Shown piece after piece: positions 42,732 through 51,273 of a stretch of 64,000 nt of DNA (position 1 is the stretch's first letter; every line of letters begins with the position of its first letter). The stretch is from NCBI GenBank assembly GCA_003248075.1, contig QJYK01000226.1:1-64000 (forward strand), written 5' to 3'. The position numbers were made by a program, and so were the translations under genes. Below the pieces are notes generated by a model that was given only the letters and a program-made list of their open reading frames with translations, searched no databases and was not told the DNA's origin. Origin of the DNA: Gemmatimonadota bacterium (lineage in GTDB: Bacteria; Gemmatimonadota; Gemmatimonadetes; Longimicrobiales; Gaopeijiaceae).

Positions 42732-44960
42732 TCAGAAGAGCCCGTCAAGGTAGAGGTGCAGCTTCCATCCGTGCTCGCGTCGCACTGCCCGGGCCAGGTC
42801 CAACCGGAAGATGCCGTCGAGCAACGAAGCGCCGGCTCCCACGGAGATCACTGGATCCCGGACGGTGAATTCCTGTCGCGCACCAGCCCATCCCAGGTCG
42901 GTGAACCCGGCAAGGCGGGCCCCGGCAAAGCCAGTGGCCAGCTCACCCCGGGCGCGCCAGAACGAGCTACCGTGCAGCTTATTCGCGTCGATTCCGCGGA
43001 GCGTAGCCGTCCCCCCGACGAAATACTCGGACTGCAGCGGCCCGTCGCTCCAGCGAGCCCCGCCGCCCAGCTCGATGGCTCCGACGAGTCCGAACGGAAT
43101 CGGGTGGGACAGAGAAACCGCGGAGGCCGTGCGTGCCACGGTGGCGTCGCCTCCGGAGAGCTCGCCGGACCAGGAACCGGTCAGGATCAGCCCGTTCGGG
43201 TCGAGGCCGGAGAACCAGGACAGCATGACCCGGACCCCCGACTGGTCGACCCTGTCTGCCTGCAGCACCGCCGCCACCGAATCGTCGCGGAGCGGGGCGG
43301 TGAGATAGAAGTCCGTGCCGACCTGCACCGGGCGCTGGGCCTCGTGAAAGCCTGCCACCGACCAGCGGACGTTCTGTCCTGCGCGGGCGTAGGTCAGCGA
43401 CGCCCCCGTCTTGCGAAGATACTCGCCACGGTCCAGACCCAGCAGGAGGGCCCCGACCGAGCTCTTGAGCGTGAACGGATCGTGGAATTCGCTCATGGAC
43501 TCCAGCCGGTGGAACGCGGACAGCGCCCATCGCCGATCCGGATCACCGCGGAACACCGTGGCGCCGAGATTGGGCTCCGCGTCCGCCACGCCGATGCGCG
43601 CTTCCAGATCGAAGGCCGTGGCGGGCCCCAGGGGAAACGTCGAGACCATGCCGACGCTCAGGCCCTCGACCCGATTGTAGCGGACCAGGCCCCGCTCCCA
43701 GCCCCATGCGAGACGCGGGCGGAAGCGGTGGAAGGTCGGGAGCATCGTCTCGAGCTCTCCACGCAGGTCGTCGACCTCCGCGTCCGTGAATGCGGTGGGA
43801 GACCGCTCTCCGAGCGACTCGGAAAGATCGGGGTAGCTCACGAGCTGGTCCGTTTCGGGAACCACCACGGTGACATAGGAAACCCGGCCTCGGTCGTCCT
43901 CGATGCGCCTCTCCCGCCGGGACCAACCCGGCGGGAGTGGACCCTCGATCGGGATCTCCGTGCGGGCTTCGTTCACGACGTATTCGCCGACGTTCCATTC
44001 CACGGTGAGGGGGATTCGCAGCAGCGTACCGAGACGCGCCTCGCCCTCGAGCGCGAAGCGCCTCGGCAGCCAGTAGCGGAATTCCTGCAGGGAGTACTCG
44101 ACCGTGACGTAGTTGATCTCGGCCTGCACCGGCTTGAGTAAGCCGGGCACCTCCTCCGAGTCCTCCGGCTCGTCCAGCGACAGGTCGAAGGGGCGAGCGG
44201 GCTTGTAGGTGGCTCGGACCAGCGAGGCGCTCTCCGAATCGAACCACAGCGATCCGGCGACGAGATGGAAGTCGGCCCGTCGCGGCTCGACTCGGATCTC
44301 CTCGAGGACGATCTCGCGATCCTCGCTGGGGATGCGGAGCCGAAGGGTATCGCCGGAGGCGAACCGGTAGTGGGCGGCAGCCGAGTCCGACAGCGGATGC
44401 AGCGCCCAATCATCGCCGAACATCAGGCGGTCGCCCGATGGGTCGAACACGAATCCAGGCAGCTCGACTTCCCGCAGCAGCTCGTCGGGCAGGTCACGAA
44501 CGAGCTCCGCCCGAACCTCCGCACCCGCACCCCCGACGCGTCCCTCGGTCTGAAGCTCGTCGCCGCTCCGGGTGTCGGCACCGACGATGGGAACGGCGCG
44601 CCGTGCTCCCAGCCACTGGATCGCGCGCTCTCCGTCGGCGCTCCAGCGGAGCCGAGCGATGCGCTCCTGTTCGAACAGGCTTCGCTCCCTCCGGAACCTC
44701 AGGGCCGTCAGCCCGACGTAGATCCTCTCCCTCAGGACCCCCTCGTACGAGCGCATCCCCTCGACGTCACGGTCCCGTGCCAGCCGTGCGCGCTGCATGA
44801 GACTCTGTGCAGCGAGGTCCCGAAAGGCGTCCCCCGGCTCGGTCTGACGGGCCGCAAGGCCGTCGGGGGCCGCGCACAGGAGGACCGCGCAGAAGCAGCC
44901 TCGCCGCCACCTTCTCCACCTCTTCGGTCCGTTGCCGGTCCAGGGGGTGGGAGATACCAT
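42732..44960 (-). CDS. Omp85-like outer-membrane barrel protein with large N-terminal domain
   Basis: The 742-residue protein has a signal peptide (CFCAVLLCAAPDGLAA). Residues to about 370 form an exported domain containing GFVFDPSGDRLMFGDDWALH and VEYSLQEFRYWLPRRFALEG, resembling DUF5686-like surface-protein regions. The C-terminal half is a barrel ending in the Omp85-type block GGTATLRGIDANKLHGSSFW and a terminal Phe. Omp85 barrels insert or export proteins or lipids; no POTRA repeats are obvious, so the transport role is uncertain. It diverges from the M14 peptidase with only 31 bp between starts. Confidence 0.65.
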   Translation of the reverse strand: MVSPTPWTGNGPKRWRRWRRGCFCAVLLCAAPDGLAARQTEPGDAFRDLAAQSLMQRARLARDRDVEGMRSYEGVLRERIYVGLTALRFRRERSLFEQERIARLRWSADGERAIQWLGARRAVPIVGADTRSGDELQTEGRVGGAGAEVRAELVRDLPDELLREVELPGFVFDPSGDRLMFGDDWALHPLSDSAAAHYRFASGDTLRLRIPSEDREIVLEEIRVEPRRADFHLVAGSLWFDSESASLVRATYKPARPFDLSLDEPEDSEEVPGLLKPVQAEINYVTVEYSLQEFRYWLPRRFALEGEARLGTLLRIPLTVEWNVGEYVVNEARTEIPIEGPLPPGWSRRERRIEDDRGRVSYVTVVVPETDQLVSYPDLSESLGERSPTAFTDAEVDDLRGELETMLPTFHRFRPRLAWGWERGLVRYNRVEGLSVGMVSTFPLGPATAFDLEARIGVADAEPNLGATVFRGDPDRRWALSAFHRLESMSEFHDPFTLKSSVGALLLGLDRGEYLRKTGASLTYARAGQNVRWSVAGFHEAQRPVQVGTDFYLTAPLRDDSVAAVLQADRVDQSGVRVMLSWFSGLDPNGLILTGSWSGELSGGDATVARTASAVSLSHPIPFGLVGAIELGGGARWSDGPLQSEYFVGGTATLRGIDANKLHGSSFWRARGELATGFAGARLAGFTDLGWAGARQEFTVRDPVISVGAGASLLDGIFRLDLARAVRREHGWKLHLYLDGLF

Positions 44961-44991
44961 CCGGTAACCTCAAACGATGGTAAGGAGTTCG

Positions 44992-47289
44992 ATGATGCGC
45001 CGCGTCACGACCGTTGTTCTGGCCACGATCCTGATGCCGATCGCCTCCTCCTCCCAGGGCGTTCCAACCCCGAGACAGCACTTCGGGTTCGACATCGGTC
45101 AGGACCGAAAGCTCGCTGACTGGAGCCAGCTTACCTCCTACTACGAAAAACTGGCCCAAACGAGTCGCAGGGTGGTGGTTGACACGCTGGGCACCACGAC
45201 GAAGGGACGCCCATTCGTCATGCTGACCGTGACCAGCCCGGAAAACCACGCGCGTTTGGCGGAGCTGCATGACATTCAGATGAAGCTGGCCGACCCCCGA
45301 CGGGTCTCGGGGCCGGACGAGCTCCGGTCGCTGGTGGAGCGCGGCCGCACGGTGGCGCTCATCACCCACGGCATCCACGCGACCGAGGTCGGTGGAAGTC
45401 AGACCGCCGCGCGACTCCTGTGGCGGCTCGCCACGTCGAATGATCCGGAGATCCTCCAGATCCTCGACAACGTGATCCTGCTCGACATCCCCTCGCTCAA
45501 CCCGGACGGTCTTCAGTGGGTCGTCGAGTGGTACGATCAACACGTCGGCACCCCGCTCGAGGGGGCCCCCCTGCCCTGGCTGTACCAGTTCTACGTGGGG
45601 CATGACAACAACCGAGACTGGTACGCTTTCACACAGGCCGAGACGATCCTCACGGTCGAAAAGGCGCACAACGCATGGCACCCCCAGATCGTCCACGACA
45701 TCCACCAGATGGGCTCGACCGGGGCGAGGATCTTCTTCCCCCCGTACATCGATCCGTGGGAGCCGAACATCGACCCGGCGCTCCAGTCCGCCGTCAATCA
45801 GCTGGGCAGCTTCATGGCCGCCGAAGTGACCGCGAGAGGGATGCCCGGCGCGGTCGTCGCGGGACAGTACGACGCCTTTACGCCCGCGCGGGCCTACCAG
45901 CATTACCACGCCGGTGCGCGTATCCTGTCCGAGACGGCGTCGGCCAACATCGCGACCCCCATCGACATCTCGCCTGAGCGGCTCGGGCCGGGCAGGGGCT
46001 ACGACTCGTCACAGCGGTCGTGGAACTTCCCGGCGGTCTGGCCCGGGGGCCGCTGGGGACTTCCGGACATCGTCAACTACATGGAAACGGGAGCTCTCGC
46101 CCTGCTCGAAAACGCGGCACGAAACCGGACATACTGGCTGAAGAACTTCTACGACATCGGTACGAGGGCCGTGAACAAGTGGGAGTCCTGGCCCGATGCG
46201 TGGGTGATCCCCTCGGGGCAGAGCAACCCTACCGGCGTGGCGTACGTGCTTCGCATCCTCGCGATGGGGGACGTGGAGGTCCACACGGCCGCGCGTGCCT
46301 TTTCGGCCGGCGGGATCTCCTTTCCGGCGGGCAGCTGGGTGATCCCGATGAAGCAACCGTACGCTTCCTTCGCGCAGACGATGCTGGAGGTACAGCGCTA
46401 CCCGGATCTCCGCGAGTACCCGGGAGGACCCCCGCAGCGCCCCTACGACGTGACTGCGCATACGTTGCCGTACCTGATGGACATCGAGGCGGTCGCGATC
46501 GACGAGGTTCCCAACGTTGCGATGTCCGATCCGATCGAGCCGCCGGACTTCGATTTCCGACTGCCGGAGCACTTGAGGGGCTCGGGGGCGTCCAGAGTCG
46601 CGATCTACAAGTCGTGGCAGGAGCCGATGGAGGCCGGATGGACGCGCTGGCTCTTCGACCGGTACGGGATGCGGTACGACACGCTACACGACGCCGACGT
46701 GAAAAGGGGCAATCTCTCGCGGCGCTACGACGTCATCTTGCTCCAGTCGCAGGGCGCGCGCTCGATCGCCAGCGGCTTTTCGGAGGGCTCGGTCCCCTCG
46801 CAGTACGTCGGAGGCCTCGGCGAGTCTGGGGCGTCGGCGCTTCGCGACTTCGTCCGGGCGGGGGGACGGGTCGTCGCCGTGGAGGACGCGGTGGAGTACG
46901 TGGCCGACCTCTTCGGACTCGCGGTCAGCAACGCGGTGGAGGGCCTTTCGAGCACCGACTTCTACATTCCGGGGTCGATCCTCCGTCTGGAGCTCGACCC
47001 GGCCTCACCTCTGGCGGCGGGGCTGGACCCGGAGAGCATCGCCTGGTTCGGCACCGGGAGCATGGCCTTCGACGTGGGGGACCCAGGCCTTCGCGTCGCC
47101 GCTCGCTACGGCAGCGGCTCACCCTTGCTCTCCGGCTGGGTGCTCGGTGGCCAGAACGTAGCCGGTAGGCCGGCGATCGTGGAGGCCGACGTGGGCGAGG
47201 GATCGGTGGTCTTCTTCGGATTCCAGCCGAACTACCGCGGCCAGACCGTCGCCACATGGCCGCTCCTCTTCAACGCTCTCTCGAGATGA
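44992..47289 (+). CDS. Exported M14-family zinc carboxypeptidase
   Basis: The 765-residue protein starts at MMRRVTT, selected because AAGGAG (44982-44987) lies just before it. It has a signal peptide (VVLATILMPIASSSQ). The M14 zinc motif is HGIHATEVGG (H-x-x-E), with later zinc or substrate residues in IPSLNPDGLQW and NNRDWYAFTQ, and IVHDIHQMGSTGARIFFPP. A long C-terminal region (about 500-760) resembles a glutamine-amidotransferase-like fold, as in many Gemmatimonadota/Bacteroidota M14 enzymes. The stop overlaps the zinc-ribbon gene (ATGA). Confidence 0.85.
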   Translation: MMRRVTTVVLATILMPIASSSQGVPTPRQHFGFDIGQDRKLADWSQLTSYYEKLAQTSRRVVVDTLGTTTKGRPFVMLTVTSPENHARLAELHDIQMKLADPRRVSGPDELRSLVERGRTVALITHGIHATEVGGSQTAARLLWRLATSNDPEILQILDNVILLDIPSLNPDGLQWVVEWYDQHVGTPLEGAPLPWLYQFYVGHDNNRDWYAFTQAETILTVEKAHNAWHPQIVHDIHQMGSTGARIFFPPYIDPWEPNIDPALQSAVNQLGSFMAAEVTARGMPGAVVAGQYDAFTPARAYQHYHAGARILSETASANIATPIDISPERLGPGRGYDSSQRSWNFPAVWPGGRWGLPDIVNYMETGALALLENAARNRTYWLKNFYDIGTRAVNKWESWPDAWVIPSGQSNPTGVAYVLRILAMGDVEVHTAARAFSAGGISFPAGSWVIPMKQPYASFAQTMLEVQRYPDLREYPGGPPQRPYDVTAHTLPYLMDIEAVAIDEVPNVAMSDPIEPPDFDFRLPEHLRGSGASRVAIYKSWQEPMEAGWTRWLFDRYGMRYDTLHDADVKRGNLSRRYDVILLQSQGARSIASGFSEGSVPSQYVGGLGESGASALRDFVRAGGRVVAVEDAVEYVADLFGLAVSNAVEGLSSTDFYIPGSILRLELDPASPLAAGLDPESIAWFGTGSMAFDVGDPGLRVAARYGSGSPLLSGWVLGGQNVAGRPAIVEADVGEGSVVFFGFQPNYRGQTVATWPLLFNALSR

Positions 47290-48167
47290 CGCCGATCAAG
47301 AACGAGTGCCCCGAGTGCGGCAAGCCGGCCTCCGGGAACTTCTGTCAAAACTGTGGGGCGAGCCTCGGTGGTCGGTTCTGCAACCAATGCGGGGCCAAGG
47401 CGGACAAGGGGGCTCGTTTCTGTAATCAGTGCGGAGCGCCCCTCGGGGCGGGTGGGGTCGTCGCGGGCGCTTCCGCACCTGTGGCTCGCGCCGACGCGCC
47501 CCGCCCCGGATCGGCGGTGGCGACGCAGCAACGACGGGCCTCCGTAGGTGCGCAAGCCGCTCCGGCCGGCGGCGGCGCGAGCGGGAACCTTCCGTGGTGG
47601 ATCGCGGGGGTCTCGATGTTCGGGCTGATCCTGGTTGTCGGCATCAACATGGTCCGACCGGGGGCGCCTGCCGCGCCCGCGTCCGGGGCACCGGGCGACG
47701 GCACGAATCCGGCGGGGGGGCAGTCCAGCCTCGATCTGAGCTCCATCTCACCCCGCGAGGCCGCCGACCGCCTTTTCAACCGCGTCATGACGACCATTTC
47801 CCAGGGTGATACGGCGGGCGCGCTGGCCTTCCAGCCCATGGCGGTGCAGGCGTACGGGCTGGTGGCCGACCTGGACCTGGACGGGTTGGTGCATCGAGCG
47901 CTTCTCGAGCTCCTGGTGAGCCCCGAGGCGGCCATGGCGAGCGCGCAGCAGGTCCTGGCCGTCGAGCCGGACCACGTGCTCGGGCTCGGAATCGCCGCCG
48001 ACGCGGCGGTGCGCATGGGCGACGACGCCCGTGCGGAGGAGCTGTACAGGCACGTGCTGCGGGTCTACGACGCCCAGGCCGCCCGCTCGCTGGTGGAGTA
48101 CGATTCCCATCGCACGGTGATGGCCGACGTCCGCGCGAGCGCCGAGGCGTTCCTGGCGGGTCGCTGA
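47286..48167 (+). CDS. Zinc-ribbon membrane protein
   Basis: The 293-residue protein begins with four CxxC knuckles (CPECG, CQNCG, CNQCG, CNQCG) making two zinc ribbons. An Ala/Pro/Gly-rich linker and one membrane helix (WWIAGVSMFGLILVVGINMV) follow. The C-terminal helical domain resembles TPR repeats (EAADRLFNRVMTTISQGD, then EPDHVLGLGIAADAAVRMGD). The ribbons should face the cytoplasm. It is translationally coupled to the M14 peptidase. Function unknown. Confidence 0.7.
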   Translation: MTPIKNECPECGKPASGNFCQNCGASLGGRFCNQCGAKADKGARFCNQCGAPLGAGGVVAGASAPVARADAPRPGSAVATQQRRASVGAQAAPAGGGASGNLPWWIAGVSMFGLILVVGINMVRPGAPAAPASGAPGDGTNPAGGQSSLDLSSISPREAADRLFNRVMTTISQGDTAGALAFQPMAVQAYGLVADLDLDGLVHRALLELLVSPEAAMASAQQVLAVEPDHVLGLGIAADAAVRMGDDARAEELYRHVLRVYDAQAARSLVEYDSHRTVMADVRASAEAFLAGR

Positions 48168-48201
48168 GCTAGCGAGCCGATCCGCCGAGGCCCGTCGCAT
48201 C

Positions 48202-49209
48202 GTGCGCGTCTTCCTGACGGGCGGGACCGGCCTGGTCGGCTCCCACGTCGCGGAGCGCGTGCGCGCGGAAGGCCACGAAGTCGTGGCTCTGGTGCGGCCA
48301 GGATCGGATGCCCGACACCTACGCGAGCTCGGGTGCCGCTTGGCCCCGGGCGACGTCAGGGATGCGGGAGGAGAGCTGGTCACCGCGATGAGCGGGTGCA
48401 CGCACGTCGTCCATGCGGCGGCGTTGGTCTACTCGCGAGGGTCGTGGGGGGAGATCGAGGCGGTGAACGTCGGCGGCACCCGCGCCGTCGTGCGCTCCGC
48501 CGCCGAGGCCGGCATCCGGGTCGCGGTCCACATCTCGTCGGTCGCGGTGTACGGCGAGGCCCGCGCGGGTGTAGACGATGCCACGCCGGAGGAGGAGCTA
48601 CTTCCGGTCTCCAGCAACTACGGGCGCTCGAAACAGCAGGCCGAGGGCGCGGCACGCCTCGAGGCGACGGCCGCGGGCCTGCGTCTCACGGTCCTGCGGC
48701 CGGCGTCCGTGTACGGAGAGCGCGACCGGCTCATGACTCCGAGAATCGCGCGTCTCAGCCGCTGGCCGGTCACCCCGATCCTCGGCTCAGGCTACAACAC
48801 GATTCCGGCCGTCTACGCCGGAAACGTGGCTGACGCCGTCTGGCGGGCCCTGGTCGCCGGACGCGGGGGAGCGACGTGGGACGTCGCGTTGGACCACCCG
48901 CTCACGCAGCGCATGCTGGTGGAGGGAATCGCACGCGGGATGGGGCGGCGTCCCCGCGTCGTCGCGGTGCCGGCGCCCACCGTGCGCGCGGCGGCCGCGA
49001 TGCTGGGATGGTTGGGCGTGCGCACGCCGGGCGCGTCCGACCTGCCTCTGGGTCGGGTCGTCGCGCTCGCGCTGGCTGACAACCCCTATCGTTCGCAGCG
49101 TATCCGGGACGAGCTCGGGTGGAGCCCGCCACACAAGCATGAAGACGCGCTGCCTCGCGCCGGCGCCTGGCTGGCCCGCGAGGGACAGCGTGGGCGTCGA
49201 TCAATCTAG
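48202..49209 (+). CDS. NAD-dependent epimerase/dehydratase (extended SDR)
   Basis: The 335-residue protein starts at a GTG with VRVFLTGGTGLVGSHVAERV, the Rossmann nucleotide motif. HVVHAAALVYSRG, HISSVAVYGEA and the catalytic YGRSK (Y-x3-K) follow. It resembles dihydroflavonol-reductase/3-beta-HSD-like members that act on sugar nucleotides, sterols or aldehydes; the substrate is not evident. It lies 11 bp before the LOG-family gene and is probably in the same operon. Confidence 0.85.
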   Translation: MRVFLTGGTGLVGSHVAERVRAEGHEVVALVRPGSDARHLRELGCRLAPGDVRDAGGELVTAMSGCTHVVHAAALVYSRGSWGEIEAVNVGGTRAVVRSAAEAGIRVAVHISSVAVYGEARAGVDDATPEEELLPVSSNYGRSKQQAEGAARLEATAAGLRLTVLRPASVYGERDRLMTPRIARLSRWPVTPILGSGYNTIPAVYAGNVADAVWRALVAGRGGATWDVALDHPLTQRMLVEGIARGMGRRPRVVAVPAPTVRAAAAMLGWLGVRTPGASDLPLGRVVALALADNPYRSQRIRDELGWSPPHKHEDALPRAGAWLAREGQRGRRSI

Positions 49210-49220
49210 GAGACCGAGAC

Positions 49221-49994
49221 ATGACGGAGCACGACTCCGGCGCCCACTGGGCCGAGCCCTTTCCCCACGCGCGGCGGACCGAGGACGAACGGCTCCTCGA
49301 GAGCGTGGAGGAGCTGGAGACGATCGGGAAGGACGCGTGGCGCGTCTTCCGCATCATGGGCGAGTTCGTGGAGGGCTTCGAGGAGATGGCCAAGGTGGGA
49401 CCGGCGGTCTCCATCTTCGGCTCGGCTCGGGTGCGCCGTGGGGATCCTCAGTACGAGATGTGCGTGGAGACGGCTCGCCTGCTCGGAGAGTCCGGGCTGG
49501 GAATCATCACGGGGGGTGGCCCCGGGATCATGGAGGCTGCCAACAAGGGCGCGCGTGAGGCGGGGGCGATGTCCGTGGGATGCAACATCGAGCTCCCGTT
49601 CGAGCAGCACCTCAATCCCTACGTGGACCTCGCCATCGACTTCCGGTACTTCTTCGTGCGCAAGACGATGTTCGTGAAGTACGCCCAGGCCTTCGTCATC
49701 TTCCCGGGGGGCTACGGTACGATGGACGAGCTCTTCGAGGCGCTCACGCTCATTCAGACCGGCAAGGTACGCCTGTTTCCAGTCGTTCTGGTCGGGAAGG
49801 AGTACTGGGCCGGTCTCCTGTCCTGGCTACGCGACCGGATGGCGGTCGACGGCAAGATCGAGGAGCGGGACCTGGAGCTCCTGTATCTGGCCGACGAGCC
49901 CGTCGAGGTGAGGGACCACGTCGTGCATCGACTTCGGCGGCGGAAGGAGATTCTCGGGGGGCGCGACCCGAGCCCCGGAGGGAAGTCGCCGTGA
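49221..49994 (+). CDS. LOG-family nucleoside monophosphate phosphoribohydrolase (TIGR00730-like)
   Basis: The 257-residue protein carries the LOG signature PGGYGTMDELFEALTLIQTG and the earlier GIITGGGPGIMEAANKGARE. AVSIFGSARV marks the Rossmann-like start. Relatives cleave ribose-5-phosphate from AMP or cytokinin nucleotides. The N-terminal 70 residues form a family-typical helical extension. GTGA overlap couples it to the DUF819 transporter. Confidence 0.88.
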   Translation: MTEHDSGAHWAEPFPHARRTEDERLLESVEELETIGKDAWRVFRIMGEFVEGFEEMAKVGPAVSIFGSARVRRGDPQYEMCVETARLLGESGLGIITGGGPGIMEAANKGAREAGAMSVGCNIELPFEQHLNPYVDLAIDFRYFFVRKTMFVKYAQAFVIFPGGYGTMDELFEALTLIQTGKVRLFPVVLVGKEYWAGLLSWLRDRMAVDGKIEERDLELLYLADEPVEVRDHVVHRLRRRKEILGGRDPSPGGKSP

Positions 49995-51181
49995 TCTCCG
50001 ACCCCCTGGCGCTCACCGCCCTCGTCGCGGTCCTGACGCTCCTCGCGTTCTGGCTCGACTACCGCGTTCCCTGGCTGTCCAAGGTCGGGGCGTCGATGCT
50101 CACGCTCGCATTGGGCGCGCTGGTCTCGAACCTCGGGCTCGTGCCGGCCACGTCGCCTGTCTACGACGTCATCTCCGGCCCGGTCACCATGGTCGGGATC
50201 GCGTGGCTTCTGCTGTCGGTGCACCTCGGAGACCTGAAGCGAGCGGGTCCGCGCATGCTGGGCGCTTTCGGAATCGCCCTGGCGGGCACCGTGGCCGGGG
50301 CGCTGGTGGGTGCGCTGGCGTTCGGGTCCGCGATCGGCGAGGAGGCGTGGAAGCTGTCTGGCACGATCACGGGGACGTACACCGGAGGGTCCGTCAACTA
50401 CGTGGCTGTGGGGAACGGCCTCGGGCTGTCGCCCGCCATGTTCGTGGGGGCAACGGCATCGGACGCCCTGCTCACGAGCGTGTGGCTGGGCGCGACGCTC
50501 CTGATTCCGGTTTGGCTCGGCCACCTCTACCCGCCGATCCCCACGGAGCTGACCACCCATCCCGGCGGGCCGGCCGACCCGGACCACCACCACCACCCGT
50601 TCTTCCAGAAGGTGTCCCTCTCGACGCTCGACCTCGCCAAGCTCGTCGCGCTGGCGATCGCGCTCTACGCCCTGGCCGAGATCGTCGCGGGGGGGCTGGC
50701 GATGCTGGCTGAGCGCGGCTCCGTGCCGGCATGGTTGGGTAAGGTCCCGTCCGTGCTCTGGCTCACGACGTTCGCCCTGGTCGCGGGGCACCTCCGTCCG
50801 ATCGGACGCCCGGAGGGCGCCATGCAGCTCGGCACGCTCGCGATCCATTTCTTCTTCGTCGTGATCGGGATCTGGTCGAGGATCGCGGACATCATCGAGA
50901 CGGGCCTGGCGGTATTCCTGTACGTGAGCACGGTCGTCCTGGTGCACGGGCTCTTCGTCTATGCCGGAGGTCGCCTCGCCCGCATCGACGTCGGGACGCT
51001 CTCGGTGGCCTCGCAGGCCGCGGTAGGCGGTCCGTCCAGCGCGCTGGCGGTCGCCGCCGCCCGCGAGTGGCCGGGGCTCATCCTTCCTGGAGTGATCGTC
51101 GGGCTGCTCGGCTACGCGGTGGGGAACTACCTGGGCTTCGGGGTGGCGTGGGCCGTGCAGGCGATGGGGATCGGCCTGTAA
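49991..51181 (+). CDS. DUF819-family membrane protein
   Basis: The 396-residue, roughly eleven-helix protein matches DUF819/YjcL-like carriers: LAFWLDYRVPWLSKVGASML near the start, SGTITGTYTGGSVNYVAVGN in the conserved glycine-rich centre, and ASQAAVGGPSSALAVAAARE near the end. A His-rich cytoplasmic loop (DPDHHHHPF) is notable and might bind metal. Substrate is unknown. The start GTG overlaps the stop of the LOG gene. Confidence 0.8.
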   Translation: MISDPLALTALVAVLTLLAFWLDYRVPWLSKVGASMLTLALGALVSNLGLVPATSPVYDVISGPVTMVGIAWLLLSVHLGDLKRAGPRMLGAFGIALAGTVAGALVGALAFGSAIGEEAWKLSGTITGTYTGGSVNYVAVGNGLGLSPAMFVGATASDALLTSVWLGATLLIPVWLGHLYPPIPTELTTHPGGPADPDHHHHPFFQKVSLSTLDLAKLVALAIALYALAEIVAGGLAMLAERGSVPAWLGKVPSVLWLTTFALVAGHLRPIGRPEGAMQLGTLAIHFFFVVIGIWSRIADIIETGLAVFLYVSTVVLVHGLFVYAGGRLARIDVGTLSVASQAAVGGPSSALAVAAAREWPGLILPGVIVGLLGYAVGNYLGFGVAWAVQAMGIGL

Positions 51182-51273
51182 CGAGACGTCGTTCTTGTGG
51201 TAGGGACGGGGTGACGGCAGAGTGGAGGCCGCCCGGGCCAGCCGCCCGGCACTGCCCAACGGGAGGGTAGGGA

